Assembly (NCBI GenBank): GCA_964369635.1
Contig: CAYJGN010000001.1
Coordinates: forward strand, 32,097-96,096
Reading direction: 5' to 3'
From: CAYJGN01 sp964369635
GTDB taxonomy: Bacteria > Bacillota > Clostridia > Oscillospirales > Ruminococcaceae
Length of the DNA stretch: 64,000 bases
Under the pieces are notes generated by a model that was not told where the DNA came from, did not search any database, and saw only the letters and a list, made by a program, of their open reading frames with translations. Numbering within the stretch: position 1 is the stretch's first letter; every line of letters starts with the position of its first letter. The position numbers were made by a program, and so were the translations under genes. Positions 50,149 to 58,735 of the stretch are shown here, one piece after another.

Positions 50149-51096
50149 TTATTTCTTTGAAACTGCTATTTTTGCATTCTTCACGATATTCTCAGCGCAG
50201 AGGCCGTACTCTTTTAGGACAACTGGTGCTGGGCCTGAAGTTCCATAAGTATCGTTTACGCCAACTTTAACAACAGGTGTTGGGCATTCAGCTGAAAGCA
50301 GGTCACAAACAGCACTTCCAAGGCCGCCTATAATGCTGTGCTCTTCAGCAGTAACGATAGCGCCTGTCTCTTTCGCGCATTTTAGGATAAGCTCGTTATC
50401 AAGAGGTTTTATCGTATGGATATTAACAACTCTTGCAGATATTCCGTCTTTTGCAAGCTCTTCTGCCGCCATAACCGCTTCATAGACCATAAGTCCTGTT
50501 GCAACTATGGTAACGTCTGTTCCATCTTTCACAACAACGCCTTTTCCTATTTCAAACTTGTATGTTGCTTCATCGTTGAATATAGGTGTTGCAAGTCTGC
50601 CAAATCTCATATAAACAGGACCATTAAACTCTGCTGCTGCGAAAACTGCCGCTTTTGCTTCAACTGCATCAGCTGGGTTTATTATAGTCATACCTGGGAT
50701 AGTTCTCATAAGAGCAATATCTTCATTACACTGATGAGTTGCACCATCTTCACCAACAGACATACCAGCATGTGTTGCGCCGATTTTAACGTTTAGGTGA
50801 GGATATCCTATAGTATTGCGAACCTGCTCGAAAGCACGTCCAGCAGCAAACATTGCAAAGGTGCTTGCAAAAGGAACTTTACCTGTTAGCGAAAGTCCTG
50901 CCGCAACGCCCATCATATTAGCTTCTGCTATACCGCAGTCGATAAACTGCTCTGGGTGCTCATTTTTGAATTTTATCGTCATAGTTGCCTTTGCAAGGTC
51001 GGCATCAAGGACAATTATATCTTTGCTCTTATTTCCAAGTTCTACTAAAGCTTCGCCGTAGCTCTCTCTCGTAGCTTTTTTTACCATATCAGCCAT
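50149..51096 (-). CDS. Transketolase, C-terminal subunit
   Basis: 315 aa. Pyrimidine-binding and C-terminal domains: FIDCGIAEANMMGVAAGLSLTG (catalytic-type Glu in the IAEANM motif), HAGMSVGEDGATHQCNEDIALMRTIPGMTIINPAD, and VVTAEEHSIIGGLGSAV. Forms an alpha2beta2 enzyme with the next upstream gene, an arrangement common in Clostridia and Archaea. Transfers two-carbon units between sugar phosphates (pentose phosphate pathway). Confidence 0.93.
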   Translation of the reverse strand: MADMVKKATRESYGEALVELGNKSKDIIVLDADLAKATMTIKFKNEHPEQFIDCGIAEANMMGVAAGLSLTGKVPFASTFAMFAAGRAFEQVRNTIGYPHLNVKIGATHAGMSVGEDGATHQCNEDIALMRTIPGMTIINPADAVEAKAAVFAAAEFNGPVYMRFGRLATPIFNDEATYKFEIGKGVVVKDGTDVTIVATGLMVYEAVMAAEELAKDGISARVVNIHTIKPLDNELILKCAKETGAIVTAEEHSIIGGLGSAVCDLLSAECPTPVVKVGVNDTYGTSGPAPVVLKEYGLCAENIVKNAKIAVSKK

Positions 51097-51099
51097 TTT

Positions 51100-51942
51100 C
51101 TATACCTCCAAAGAATTTATAACAGCCATTAGCTCATCTGTAGCTGTTTTGAACTGCTCGTCGTTCGGAGCAGCGCCATGCCAAGCTGCGTTATCATGCA
51201 TATAGCTAACACCGCGACCTTTATTGGTTTTTGCAATAATTGCAGTTGGTTTGCCTTTGCAGTTTTTAGCATTTTCAAATGCTTTTTCGATTTCATCGAA
51301 GTCATGTCCATCTATCATAACAACATTAAAGCCAAACGCTTCAAACTTCTTATCAATAGGCGCTGGTGAGCAAACTTCATCAACTTTACCATCAATCTGA
51401 AGTCCGTTGCTATCAACTATAGCTACAAGGTTATCGAGATTATTGTGAGCTGCAAACATAGCAGCCTCCCAAATCTGTCCCTCTTGAAGCTCACCGTCAC
51501 CGATAGCGCAGTATGTTCTATAATCATTGCCTGAAAGCTTCGCCGATAGCGCCATTCCAACTGCTACCGAGAATCCCTGTCCAAGCGAGCCACTCGACAT
51601 ATCAACACCTGGGCAATCTTTCATATTCGGATGTCCCTGAAGGATACCGTGAGGTTTTCTTAAATTTTTCATCTCATCCATTGAGAAATAGCCTTTATGC
51701 GCAAGTGTTGCGTATAAAGCTGGGCAAGTATGTCCTTTTGAGAGGACAAATCTGTCCCTTCCTTCTGCTTTAGGGTTTTTCGGGTCAACATTCATCTCTT
51801 TCATATAGAGATAAGTCATGATGTCGGCAATAGATAGTGAACCACCCGGATGTCCTGATTTAGCGCTGTAAACACCGGTAACAGCTCCCAGTCTAATTTT
51901 CGCTGCCGCTAAAGATAATTCTTTTTTTAGATTAGCGTCCAT
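51100..51942 (-). CDS. Transketolase, N-terminal subunit
   Basis: 280 aa. Thiamine diphosphate-binding domain: SAKSGHPGGSLSIADIMTYLY, SKGHTCPALYATLAHKG, VDMSSGSLGQGFSVAVGMAL and GDGELQEGQIWEAAMFAAHNNLDNLVAIVDSN (GDG ... NN motif). Three nt before the C-terminal subunit. Very strong ribosome site (AGAGGAGG). A 51-bp gap separates it from the HAD gene's end. Confidence 0.94.
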   Translation of the reverse strand: MDANLKKELSLAAAKIRLGAVTGVYSAKSGHPGGSLSIADIMTYLYMKEMNVDPKNPKAEGRDRFVLSKGHTCPALYATLAHKGYFSMDEMKNLRKPHGILQGHPNMKDCPGVDMSSGSLGQGFSVAVGMALSAKLSGNDYRTYCAIGDGELQEGQIWEAAMFAAHNNLDNLVAIVDSNGLQIDGKVDEVCSPAPIDKKFEAFGFNVVMIDGHDFDEIEKAFENAKNCKGKPTAIIAKTNKGRGVSYMHDNAAWHGAAPNDEQFKTATDELMAVINSLEV

Positions 51943-51993
51943 TTTTCTTCCTCCTCTAATATATAATTAAAGCACATTGCCTCTAATATCGTA

Positions 51994-52794
51994 TTAATAA
52001 TCTACAAAATCGGCGATTGCATGTTTTCGATAATCCCCAACAACAACGTCAACCATCGCTAAGATATCGGGATGTCCGCTCTCTGGCGCCGCTGAAATAC
52101 CAGCTTCTCGTAACATATCTATATCGTTATGGAAATCTCCTATTGCAAAAACGTTCTCACGCGAAATATTCAGTATTTCTGCGAGTTCTATAAGTGCAGT
52201 TCCTTTATTTACCCCTTTTGGCATAACCTCGAGGTAAAAATCACTTGAATTAACAAACTCAATCCCTTCAAAGTCCTCTATTCTATCATTAACATATTCT
52301 TTCAAACCTTGCATCTTTTCAGGCGAATATCCAAGAATTGCCTTGTGATAATCAAAATCAATCTTATCAAACATTATATCAATATAGCTTATATTCTCTT
52401 TTTTCTCACGGGTTGAGATTATATCATTATTTGATGTTCTATAAGAGTTTGTCCCGTTTATAAGCTCAACTCCAAGGTCTTTAAAATCCTTTGCAATGCT
52501 CTCTATCTGCTGCGAAGAACCGGCTGGCATAAAGTGCTCTCTTATAGTTTCTTTTGTATCTCTATTGAAAATCATACCGCCGTTAAATAATATCGACGGT
52601 GCATTTAATTTAACATCATTTAGATATTTAAATGCATTAATTGGGCTTCTACCAGTTGCAATAGCGAATTTGCCACCAAGCTCGATAAATCGCTCGATTG
52701 CAGCTTTATTCTCTTCGGCAACAGGATTTGGCGAATGGATAAGCGTTCCATCCATATCAGTTAGCAGAAGGCATCCTTCAAATATTTTTTTCAC
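51994..52794 (-). CDS. Cof-type HAD-family phosphatase
   Basis: 266 aa. Motif I LLTDMDGTLIHSPN (Asp nucleophile and second Asp), motif II AIATGRS, C2-type cap, motif IV VFAIGDFHNDIDMLREAGISAA (GDxxNDxxML). Hydrolyses small phosphorylated metabolites; the substrate of this broad family cannot be told. It starts directly after the rluD-like stop, so it is the tail of the division/housekeeping operon. Confidence 0.85.
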   Translation of the reverse strand: MKKIFEGCLLLTDMDGTLIHSPNPVAEENKAAIERFIELGGKFAIATGRSPINAFKYLNDVKLNAPSILFNGGMIFNRDTKETIREHFMPAGSSQQIESIAKDFKDLGVELINGTNSYRTSNNDIISTREKKENISYIDIMFDKIDFDYHKAILGYSPEKMQGLKEYVNDRIEDFEGIEFVNSSDFYLEVMPKGVNKGTALIELAEILNISRENVFAIGDFHNDIDMLREAGISAAPESGHPDILAMVDVVVGDYRKHAIADFVDY

Positions 52795-53706
52795 CTATTC
52801 CTCCTTAAGCGTTTTTAAAAAATCCGCAAAATATGCGGGCAACTGCGTTTCAAACTGAACAACTTCTCCCGTTTTCGGATGGGTAAGGACAAGTTTTGAT
52901 GCATGCAAGCACTGACCTGCAAGCCTTTTTATCTGCGGCGCACCATAAAGCGCATCTCCCGCCAATGGGTGACCAAGGGAAGCTAAATGCACCCTTATCT
53001 GATGTGTTCTCCCTGTTTCAAGACTGCATCTTATATGTGTATACCTTTGGTATCGTTTTACTATTTCATAATGGGTGACAGCTCTTTTACCATCGGCCGA
53101 TACAGCTATTTTAACCCTATTCTTTTTATCTCTGCCGAGAGGTTTATCTATAGTTCCACTATCTTCTTTAACCCGTCCAAGCACCACCGCATCATAAATT
53201 CTGCTTGCAGTATGCTCTTTTAGCTGAGCTGATAGCGAGATATGCGCCATATCGTTTTTGGCTATAACCAAAAGCCCTGAGGTATCTTTATCTATCCTAT
53301 GAACAATACCTGGTCGAAGCTTTCCTCCGATACCCGATAGGCTATCGGAAAGTCTGTAAAGCAGACCATTAACAAGGGTATTTTCATAGTTTCCAGGCGC
53401 TGGGTGAACAACTATCCCCTTCTCTTTATTAATAACCGCTATATATTCATCCTCGTAGATTATATCTATATCCATCTCGCAAGGTACTGCATCTATGGGG
53501 GTTGGTTTTGCTATATCTAAAAATACGCTATCTGATATACGAAGTTTATAGTTCTTTGATACAGCTTTATCGTTTATTAACACCTGACCATCTTCTATAG
53601 CCTTTTGAATAAAAGACCTCGAATATTCTGGCAGCTTTTTTGATAGAAAACTATCAATTCTCACCCCTATATGGGGCTCATCAATTATAAAAATATTATT
53701 ATCCAT
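52795..53706 (-). CDS. RluA-family pseudouridine synthase (RluD-like)
   Basis: 303 aa. S4 RNA-binding domain 14-72 (VRIDSFLSKKLPEYSRSFIQKAIEDGQVLIND), catalytic domain with GIVHRIDKDTSGLLVIAK, the catalytic Asp at 139, and RTHQIRVHLASLGHPLAGDALYG. Isomerises uridines in 23S rRNA. HRID replaces the commoner HRLD, a conservative change. Overlaps lspA by 8 nt, the usual lspA-rluD neighbourhood. Confidence 0.92.
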   Translation of the reverse strand: MDNNIFIIDEPHIGVRIDSFLSKKLPEYSRSFIQKAIEDGQVLINDKAVSKNYKLRISDSVFLDIAKPTPIDAVPCEMDIDIIYEDEYIAVINKEKGIVVHPAPGNYENTLVNGLLYRLSDSLSGIGGKLRPGIVHRIDKDTSGLLVIAKNDMAHISLSAQLKEHTASRIYDAVVLGRVKEDSGTIDKPLGRDKKNRVKIAVSADGKRAVTHYEIVKRYQRYTHIRCSLETGRTHQIRVHLASLGHPLAGDALYGAPQIKRLAGQCLHASKLVLTHPKTGEVVQFETQLPAYFADFLKTLKEE

Positions 53707-54172
53707 TATATCGAAGCTCTGTCCCTTCTTTATAGAAGAAGATTAAATAAATCAAAATCAAAACTTCACCGACAGTTATAAGAATATCGGCAAAGTTAAA
53801 GACGGGGAAGTTAATCGGACTAAAGTAGATATAATCGACGACAAATCCTCGAAACACCCTGTCTATTAAATTTCCAAGTCCTCCTGCAATTATCATTATG
53901 ATAGTTGCATAGACAAACTTGTTAATAAATTTTTTTGAAAAAATAAAATAAAGTCCAACCACAACAACCACAGCACTCACAATGCTTAAAAAAACAGTTG
54001 AGTCTGAAAAAATTCCAAAAGCCGCCCCAGTATTTTCGCTATAACGAAGATATAGGACATTTGGAATAAGCACTATATCAGGATTGCCTTGCAGATAAAC
54101 AAAAATGAAATGCTTTATAATCTGATCAATTATTGCAAGTATAGAGATTACTCCAACAGCTAAAATAGCCAT
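53699..54172 (-). CDS. lspA: Lipoprotein signal peptidase (signal peptidase II)
   Basis: 157 aa, four transmembrane segments. Catalytic aspartates Asp104 (GGLGNLIDRVFRGFVVDY) and Asp129 (FNFADI), plus YLRYSENTGAAFGIF, are conserved. Removes signal peptides of lipoproteins such as the BMP proteins and PstS in this window. One-nt overlap with divIVA. Confidence 0.94.
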   Translation of the reverse strand: MAILAVGVISILAIIDQIIKHFIFVYLQGNPDIVLIPNVLYLRYSENTGAAFGIFSDSTVFLSIVSAVVVVVGLYFIFSKKFINKFVYATIIMIIAGGLGNLIDRVFRGFVVDYIYFSPINFPVFNFADILITVGEVLILIYLIFFYKEGTELRYNG

Positions 54173-54702
54173 TAAATCTTATTCTCCGCTTCTATTTCTT
54201 TCAAATCCTCAGCTATTTCAGCATTATCCTCTTTTATCTCTTCTCTCGCTTCAGGTGAATTTGGAAGTTTGCTTATCGACTCAAGGTGAGATTTGTAAAG
54301 AGATAGCACTGTTGTTTTAAAATCGGAAATCTCTTGTTTTAGCTTATTTAGCTTATCTGCTTCAGCAATAGCCTTTCTCTCTGCATCTCCAACTATCATG
54401 ACAGCCTTTTTATCAGCTTCTGCAATAAAACCTTCTGCTTTTGTCTTTGCATCAATTAGAATTTTTTCAGCAATTTTTTTCGCTGAAATAACCGTATCTT
54501 TAATACTCTCTTCATCAGATCTATACTCTTCAACCTTATCAGCCAATGCATAAAGCTTGCCCTCAAGGTCTTCAATCTGCTTTGTTTGCGCTTTTGCAAA
54601 CTCAATAACACTATCGACAAAAGCCTCAACTTCGCTTGCCTTATAGCCGCTCATACCTGCCTTTTTAAATTCAATGCTTTCAATTTCCTTTAAAGTTATC
54701 AT
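54172..54702 (-). CDS. divIVA: DivIVA-domain cell-division/polarity protein
   Basis: 176 aa. N-terminal membrane-curvature domain (TLKEIESIEFKKAGMSGYKASEVEAFVDSVIEFAKAQTKQI) followed by a long coiled coil to about residue 155 and an acidic tail. Localises to septa and poles. Ribosome site AGGAGG. It lies in the conserved sepF-ylmH-divIVA order. Confidence 0.9.
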   Translation of the reverse strand: MITLKEIESIEFKKAGMSGYKASEVEAFVDSVIEFAKAQTKQIEDLEGKLYALADKVEEYRSDEESIKDTVISAKKIAEKILIDAKTKAEGFIAEADKKAVMIVGDAERKAIAEADKLNKLKQEISDFKTTVLSLYKSHLESISKLPNSPEAREEIKEDNAEIAEDLKEIEAENKI

Positions 54703-54712
54703 AAGATACCTC

Positions 54713-55438
54713 CTAAATATACTTAATAAAGCTTATTTTGAGATTGCCTTTTTTGGTTTGCCCTACAACCTCGATAAACTTAAATTTCCCATATCCACGA
54801 ACAGAGATACTATCCCCATCGTTTACCATTTTGGTCTTTTTCGTTTCTGTCACTCCGTTAATCGCACAAAGACCTTTTTCAATAAGCGTTACCGCACTGC
54901 TGCGCCCGCTATTTATAAACTCTGCAACGACTGCATCTAAACGAAGGGCCGCAACAGTTCCATTTTTTAGAAGCTTACTACTTTCATCATCGTTTATCTG
55001 ACCATCAAAATACTCGACCGAAACATTCTTATTTGCAACTTTTATCAGTTCATTTAAAACACTCTGCGCCACCGAAACCGCTAAAAATGCAATAGCATAA
55101 CCTTCATATATAAGAATATCGCCAATAGACTCGCGCTTTATAAGAAGCGACATAAGCGAGCCTAAATAATCTCTATGGGTAAGCTTTCCGCCTCCATTAT
55201 GAGAAATTTTAATTGCCTTAAAAAAACAGCTACCTTCTTCATCGCCAAATATTATAAATTTCCGCTCCGCTTCAGGGTATCCTCCATCAAGCCTATAATC
55301 AAAAAGATGCTCAGACTTTAGAAAATTTATCGCTGTCGCAATCTCGTTTTCTTTCAAAAATCCAATACCGCTACCGCGCTCTTTATGAATTTTGTCTCGA
55401 AGCTTTGAAATCAGAAGTTTATCAGAAGATATCTTCAT
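54713..55438 (-). CDS. ylmH: YlmH-type S4-domain RNA-binding protein
   Basis: 241 aa. N-terminal region (GIGFLKENEIATAINFLKS, DGGYPEAERKFIIFGDEE) and a C-terminal S4 domain about 162-225 (RLDAVVAEFINSGRSSAVTLIEKGLCAINGVTETKKTKMVNDGDSISVRGYGKF). Family members bind ribosomes or RNA and act in translation quality control. Coupled to sepF by a one-nt overlap. Confidence 0.9.
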   Translation of the reverse strand: MKISSDKLLISKLRDKIHKERGSGIGFLKENEIATAINFLKSEHLFDYRLDGGYPEAERKFIIFGDEEGSCFFKAIKISHNGGGKLTHRDYLGSLMSLLIKRESIGDILIYEGYAIAFLAVSVAQSVLNELIKVANKNVSVEYFDGQINDDESSKLLKNGTVAALRLDAVVAEFINSGRSSAVTLIEKGLCAINGVTETKKTKMVNDGDSISVRGYGKFKFIEVVGQTKKGNLKISFIKYI

Positions 55439-55881
55439 TAAAAGTAAACACCGTTACTCTCAAGCTCATCAATAAGCTCACCCATAATATCAACATTATA
55501 TGGTGTTATTATAAATGTACTGTTTGCAACTCTTTTTATCTGTCCGTTGTTTGCATATGCAACACCCGAGAGAAAATCAATTAATCTTCTCGATATATCT
55601 TTATTAGTTCCCTCAAGATTTAAAACAACTGTTCTTTTGTTGTTTAGATGGTCTGCAACAGTGCTTGCATCATCAAAACGCTCAGGTTTCACAAGTACCA
55701 CCTGCAGAGAAGTTGTTGCATGAATATTAACTACCTTGTTGTTTTTGCGAAGTTGAGCTTCACTATCGTCTTTGCTCTCTTTTTTAGTGAATACCTCTTC
55801 GTCTCCAAATCCAACTTCATCGGTATCATCCACATCTTCACTATACCCAAAAAAGTTTTTTATGCTCTCAATTATAGCCAT
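55438..55881 (-). CDS. sepF: Cell division protein SepF
   Basis: 147 aa. N-terminal amphipathic membrane anchor (MAIIESIKNFFGYSED), acidic linker, and the C-terminal SepF domain 58-145 (TSLQVVLVKPERFDDASTVADHLNNKRTVVLNLEGTNKDISRRLIDFLSGVAYANNGQIKRV). Tethers FtsZ to the membrane. Weak ribosome site (GGTGA). Confidence 0.94.
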   Translation of the reverse strand: MAIIESIKNFFGYSEDVDDTDEVGFGDEEVFTKKESKDDSEAQLRKNNKVVNIHATTSLQVVLVKPERFDDASTVADHLNNKRTVVLNLEGTNKDISRRLIDFLSGVAYANNGQIKRVANSTFIITPYNVDIMGELIDELESNGVYF

Positions 55882-55923
55882 ATCATTTCACCGTAAAAAT
55901 TTAAAATTTTCCTCTCTTTATTT

Positions 55924-56613
55924 TTAATATTTTCTCTTACCAAACAAAAGTGAACCTAATCGAATTCTGGTAGCTCCCTCTTTTATGGCATATGAAAAGT
56001 CGTCAGACATCCCCATTGAAAGAATATCCATATAGACATTATCATATTTTTTTGCTCTGTTGTCAATAAACAGTTTTTGCATTGCATAAAAATTCGCTCG
56101 AATTTGCCTTTCATCGCCCGGTGGCGGGATAGCCATAAGCCCCTTTATTCGAACATTTGCAAGGTTTTCTGAAATAAAATGAATAGTCTCGAAAAGCTCA
56201 TCTTTCGCTATTCCACCCTTGCTCTCTTCTTCCCCTATATTGACCTCAATTAAAATATTTTGAGTTTTGCCGTATTCCTTTGCTTTTGCATCAATTTGCA
56301 CTGCAAGCTTTATACTGTCAACGCTCTCGATTAAATCAAAATACCTAACTGCATCTTTTGCTTTATTTCGCTGTAATGTTCCGATAAAAGATCGCTCAGA
56401 GCATATATAGCTATCTTTTTTCTCTAAAAACTCCTGTATGCGATTTTCACCTATAATTTTAATGCCGTTTTGAAGGGCAATATTAACAAGAGTTGGGTCA
56501 ACAGTTTTTGTAACTGCAACCACCTCGATATCACTTCGTTTTCTGCCGCTCTCTAAAGCTGCATTTTCAACGCACTCGTTTATATACCCGATATTTGAAA
56601 CAACATCAATCAT
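55924..56613 (-). CDS. yggS: YggS-family PLP homeostasis protein
   Basis: 229 aa. PLP-binding Lys36 in VVAVTKTVDP, IIGENRIQEFLEK, FIGTLQRNKAKD, LIEVNIGEEESKGG and LSMGMSDDFSYAIKEGATRIRLGSLLFG are all conserved. Maintains pyridoxal-phosphate and amino/keto acid balance. It overlaps the HlyD-like gene by 4 nt and sits before sepF as in many Firmicutes. Confidence 0.93.
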   Translation of the reverse strand: MIDVVSNIGYINECVENAALESGRKRSDIEVVAVTKTVDPTLVNIALQNGIKIIGENRIQEFLEKKDSYICSERSFIGTLQRNKAKDAVRYFDLIESVDSIKLAVQIDAKAKEYGKTQNILIEVNIGEEESKGGIAKDELFETIHFISENLANVRIKGLMAIPPPGDERQIRANFYAMQKLFIDNRAKKYDNVYMDILSMGMSDDFSYAIKEGATRIRLGSLLFGKRKY

Positions 56614-57815
56614 ACCTGTTTCCCCTCATATAAATCAGTACCTCCAACAACGACCTCATCAAAAAGCAAAAGGTAATCTGAATCACTTTGCATTTCTGCG
56701 ATAAAGTAGCTTTCATCTTCGTATATGATATCAACTTTTTTAAAGGTCAGCTTGTTGTTTTGTACTATATAAACCCCGAATACATCATCAATTATTCTAA
56801 GTGCAGTTATTGGCACTCGAAGTCCCGAAACTTCATTTTTAAATATCTCAACGTTTACTGTTCTATTTGTGAAAACACTCTCGGAAGTGTTTATAGTTTT
56901 AAGTATCATAACAGCTTGCTCGTCGTCGTAGTAGTTTATTGAAATGATGTCAGCTTTTATGCTATCGGCTATGAGCGCATCGTATGAAATCGTAACGCTA
57001 TTTCGCCCCTCAAATATCTCAGCCTGCACGGCATCAACTAAAACAGCAAAATAATTTTCATAGCTCGTAGCGAGCTTGTAATTTTCAAAATCTATCTCAA
57101 TCTCTTGCTTTGATATTTCATCAATCTGGGCAGGCGTTAGAGCAAAACCATTTTCAATGCTTAGATATTCTTCAAGTCCATCTGTGAATGAAACAAAATA
57201 ACCGCCACTGTTTGTATAAATATTATCTGGCGGGGATATCGTTGCGCTCAAACTATCTCGCTCGCCTCGAAGATCTGCTATAAGGGTATCGAGATAGTTG
57301 ACATTCTGATTAACAGAAATTGATTTTTGATATAGCAGGGTTATTAAATTATCATAATTGTAGTCGATATCAAGCAGAACAGAACCTTCTGCAGCATCTT
57401 TTATATCAACAATCTCACTATAAATCTGCCTGTTTATCGACTCTATCGAGGTAACCCCCGATAAACTCGGCAGACGAATCTCATCTAAAAGCTCTATCTC
57501 TTCACTTAAGTTTTCAACTGCTGTTGCGTTCACAGCGTCGTCATCATTTTGGTAAACTTTCGCAATAACGCTCCCATTACCTACCTTATCGCCATCGCTC
57601 ACGGTAAAAAGCAACGAACCGCTATAATTTAGTGGATAACTCGCTTCTTCTCTGAAAATAACAGCCTGTCCCGACGTTTTAATTTGAGTGCTGAATTCAT
57701 AAACTGTTTGCGTTTCAACAGATGGGCCGCCAAGACTAAATATCTGGTAGCCAAAATAAAAGACGAGTAACAGAATTAGCGCTCCTGCCATTAATTTTGG
57801 AATTATTTTTTTCAT
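56610..57815 (-). CDS. HlyD/membrane-fusion-like protein of the division cluster
   Basis: 401 aa. One N-terminal transmembrane anchor (LMAGALILLLVFYFGYQIFSL). Extracytoplasmic part has lipoyl-like beta-hammerhead sequence (TSGQAVIFREEASYPLNYSGSLLFTVSDGDKVGNGSVIAKVYQ), then helices 95-200, then VPITALRIIDDVFGVYIVQNNKLTFKKVDIIYED near the C-terminus, typical of efflux membrane-fusion adaptors. No cognate ABC or RND pump is adjacent; instead it lies between miaA and yggS, where Clostridia commonly have it. A division- or envelope-associated role is therefore as likely as transport. Confidence 0.75.
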   Translation of the reverse strand: MKKIIPKLMAGALILLLVFYFGYQIFSLGGPSVETQTVYEFSTQIKTSGQAVIFREEASYPLNYSGSLLFTVSDGDKVGNGSVIAKVYQNDDDAVNATAVENLSEEIELLDEIRLPSLSGVTSIESINRQIYSEIVDIKDAAEGSVLLDIDYNYDNLITLLYQKSISVNQNVNYLDTLIADLRGERDSLSATISPPDNIYTNSGGYFVSFTDGLEEYLSIENGFALTPAQIDEISKQEIEIDFENYKLATSYENYFAVLVDAVQAEIFEGRNSVTISYDALIADSIKADIISINYYDDEQAVMILKTINTSESVFTNRTVNVEIFKNEVSGLRVPITALRIIDDVFGVYIVQNNKLTFKKVDIIYEDESYFIAEMQSDSDYLLLFDEVVVGGTDLYEGKQV

Positions 57816-58735
57816 AAATTATGCTCTCTTAAAAGTTTCAAAAGGTCGTTTTTAAAATTATCATCAGCTGGATTCAACCAGTTAATCTCTTTGTTGCGCC
57901 GAAACCAAGTAAGCTGCCTTTTCGCGTAGTTTCTGCTTCTTTGCTTTATCAGCTCATAAGCTCTTTCAAGCGATATTTCGCCGTTAAAATGCGAAAAAAT
58001 CTCTTTGTATCCTATTGCCGCCGCAGCAGTATCAGATAAAGAGGTATTGTAAAGCTCTTTCGCTTCACTCACAAGCCCCTCATCAATCATCATATCAACT
58101 CTTTTGTCGATTTTTTTATATAACTGCTCACGGTTATCTAAACAAAGCCCAATGTACATCGCATTGTACCTTTTGTTTTTGCCTATATTCTCAGTCTTTT
58201 GCATAGAAAAAGGTTTTCCATTATGCTCAGTTGCAACAAGCGCCCTTATAACTCTTTTCGTGTTATTTTGATGAATATCTATCGCTGATTGCAAATCAAC
58301 TTCTTTTAATAACGAATGAAGATACTCTTTTCCCTCTTTTTCTAAAATATCCTTGTATTTTTCTTTAAGCATATCGGTATCCTCTTCTGTAAAGGCAATT
58401 CCATTTACAAGGCTATCGATATAAAGACCTGTCCCACCAACGACTACTGGGATTTTCCCGCTTTGCTTTATTTTCTCTATTTCTCTTGTAGCATCAGCGC
58501 AGAACGCCGCAACGCTATATTGCTCAGATACACTGCATATAGACAGCAGATGATGAGGTATCCCCTCCATCTCGCTGTTTTTAATTTTCGCAGTGCCGAT
58601 ATTCATCTCTTTATAAATCTGCATTGAGTCGCAGTTAATAATCTCTGTTTTTAGCTGTTTTGCAATCTCTATTGAAACAGCGCTTTTCCCTGAAGCGGTA
58701 GGTCCTACCACCGCAATTAAATCTATCTTGCTCAT
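57812..58735 (-). CDS. miaA: tRNA dimethylallyltransferase
   Basis: 307 aa. P-loop VVGPTASGKSAVSIEIA, INCDSMQIYKEMNIGTAK, GIPHHLLSI and GGTGLYIDSLVNGI are diagnostic. Adds a dimethylallyl group to A37 of tRNAs reading UNN codons; MiaB (partly at the window end) then methylthiolates the same base. Overlaps mutL by 4 nt. Confidence 0.96.
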   Translation of the reverse strand: MSKIDLIAVVGPTASGKSAVSIEIAKQLKTEIINCDSMQIYKEMNIGTAKIKNSEMEGIPHHLLSICSVSEQYSVAAFCADATREIEKIKQSGKIPVVVGGTGLYIDSLVNGIAFTEEDTDMLKEKYKDILEKEGKEYLHSLLKEVDLQSAIDIHQNNTKRVIRALVATEHNGKPFSMQKTENIGKNKRYNAMYIGLCLDNREQLYKKIDKRVDMMIDEGLVSEAKELYNTSLSDTAAAAIGYKEIFSHFNGEISLERAYELIKQRSRNYAKRQLTWFRRNKEINWLNPADDNFKNDLLKLLREHNL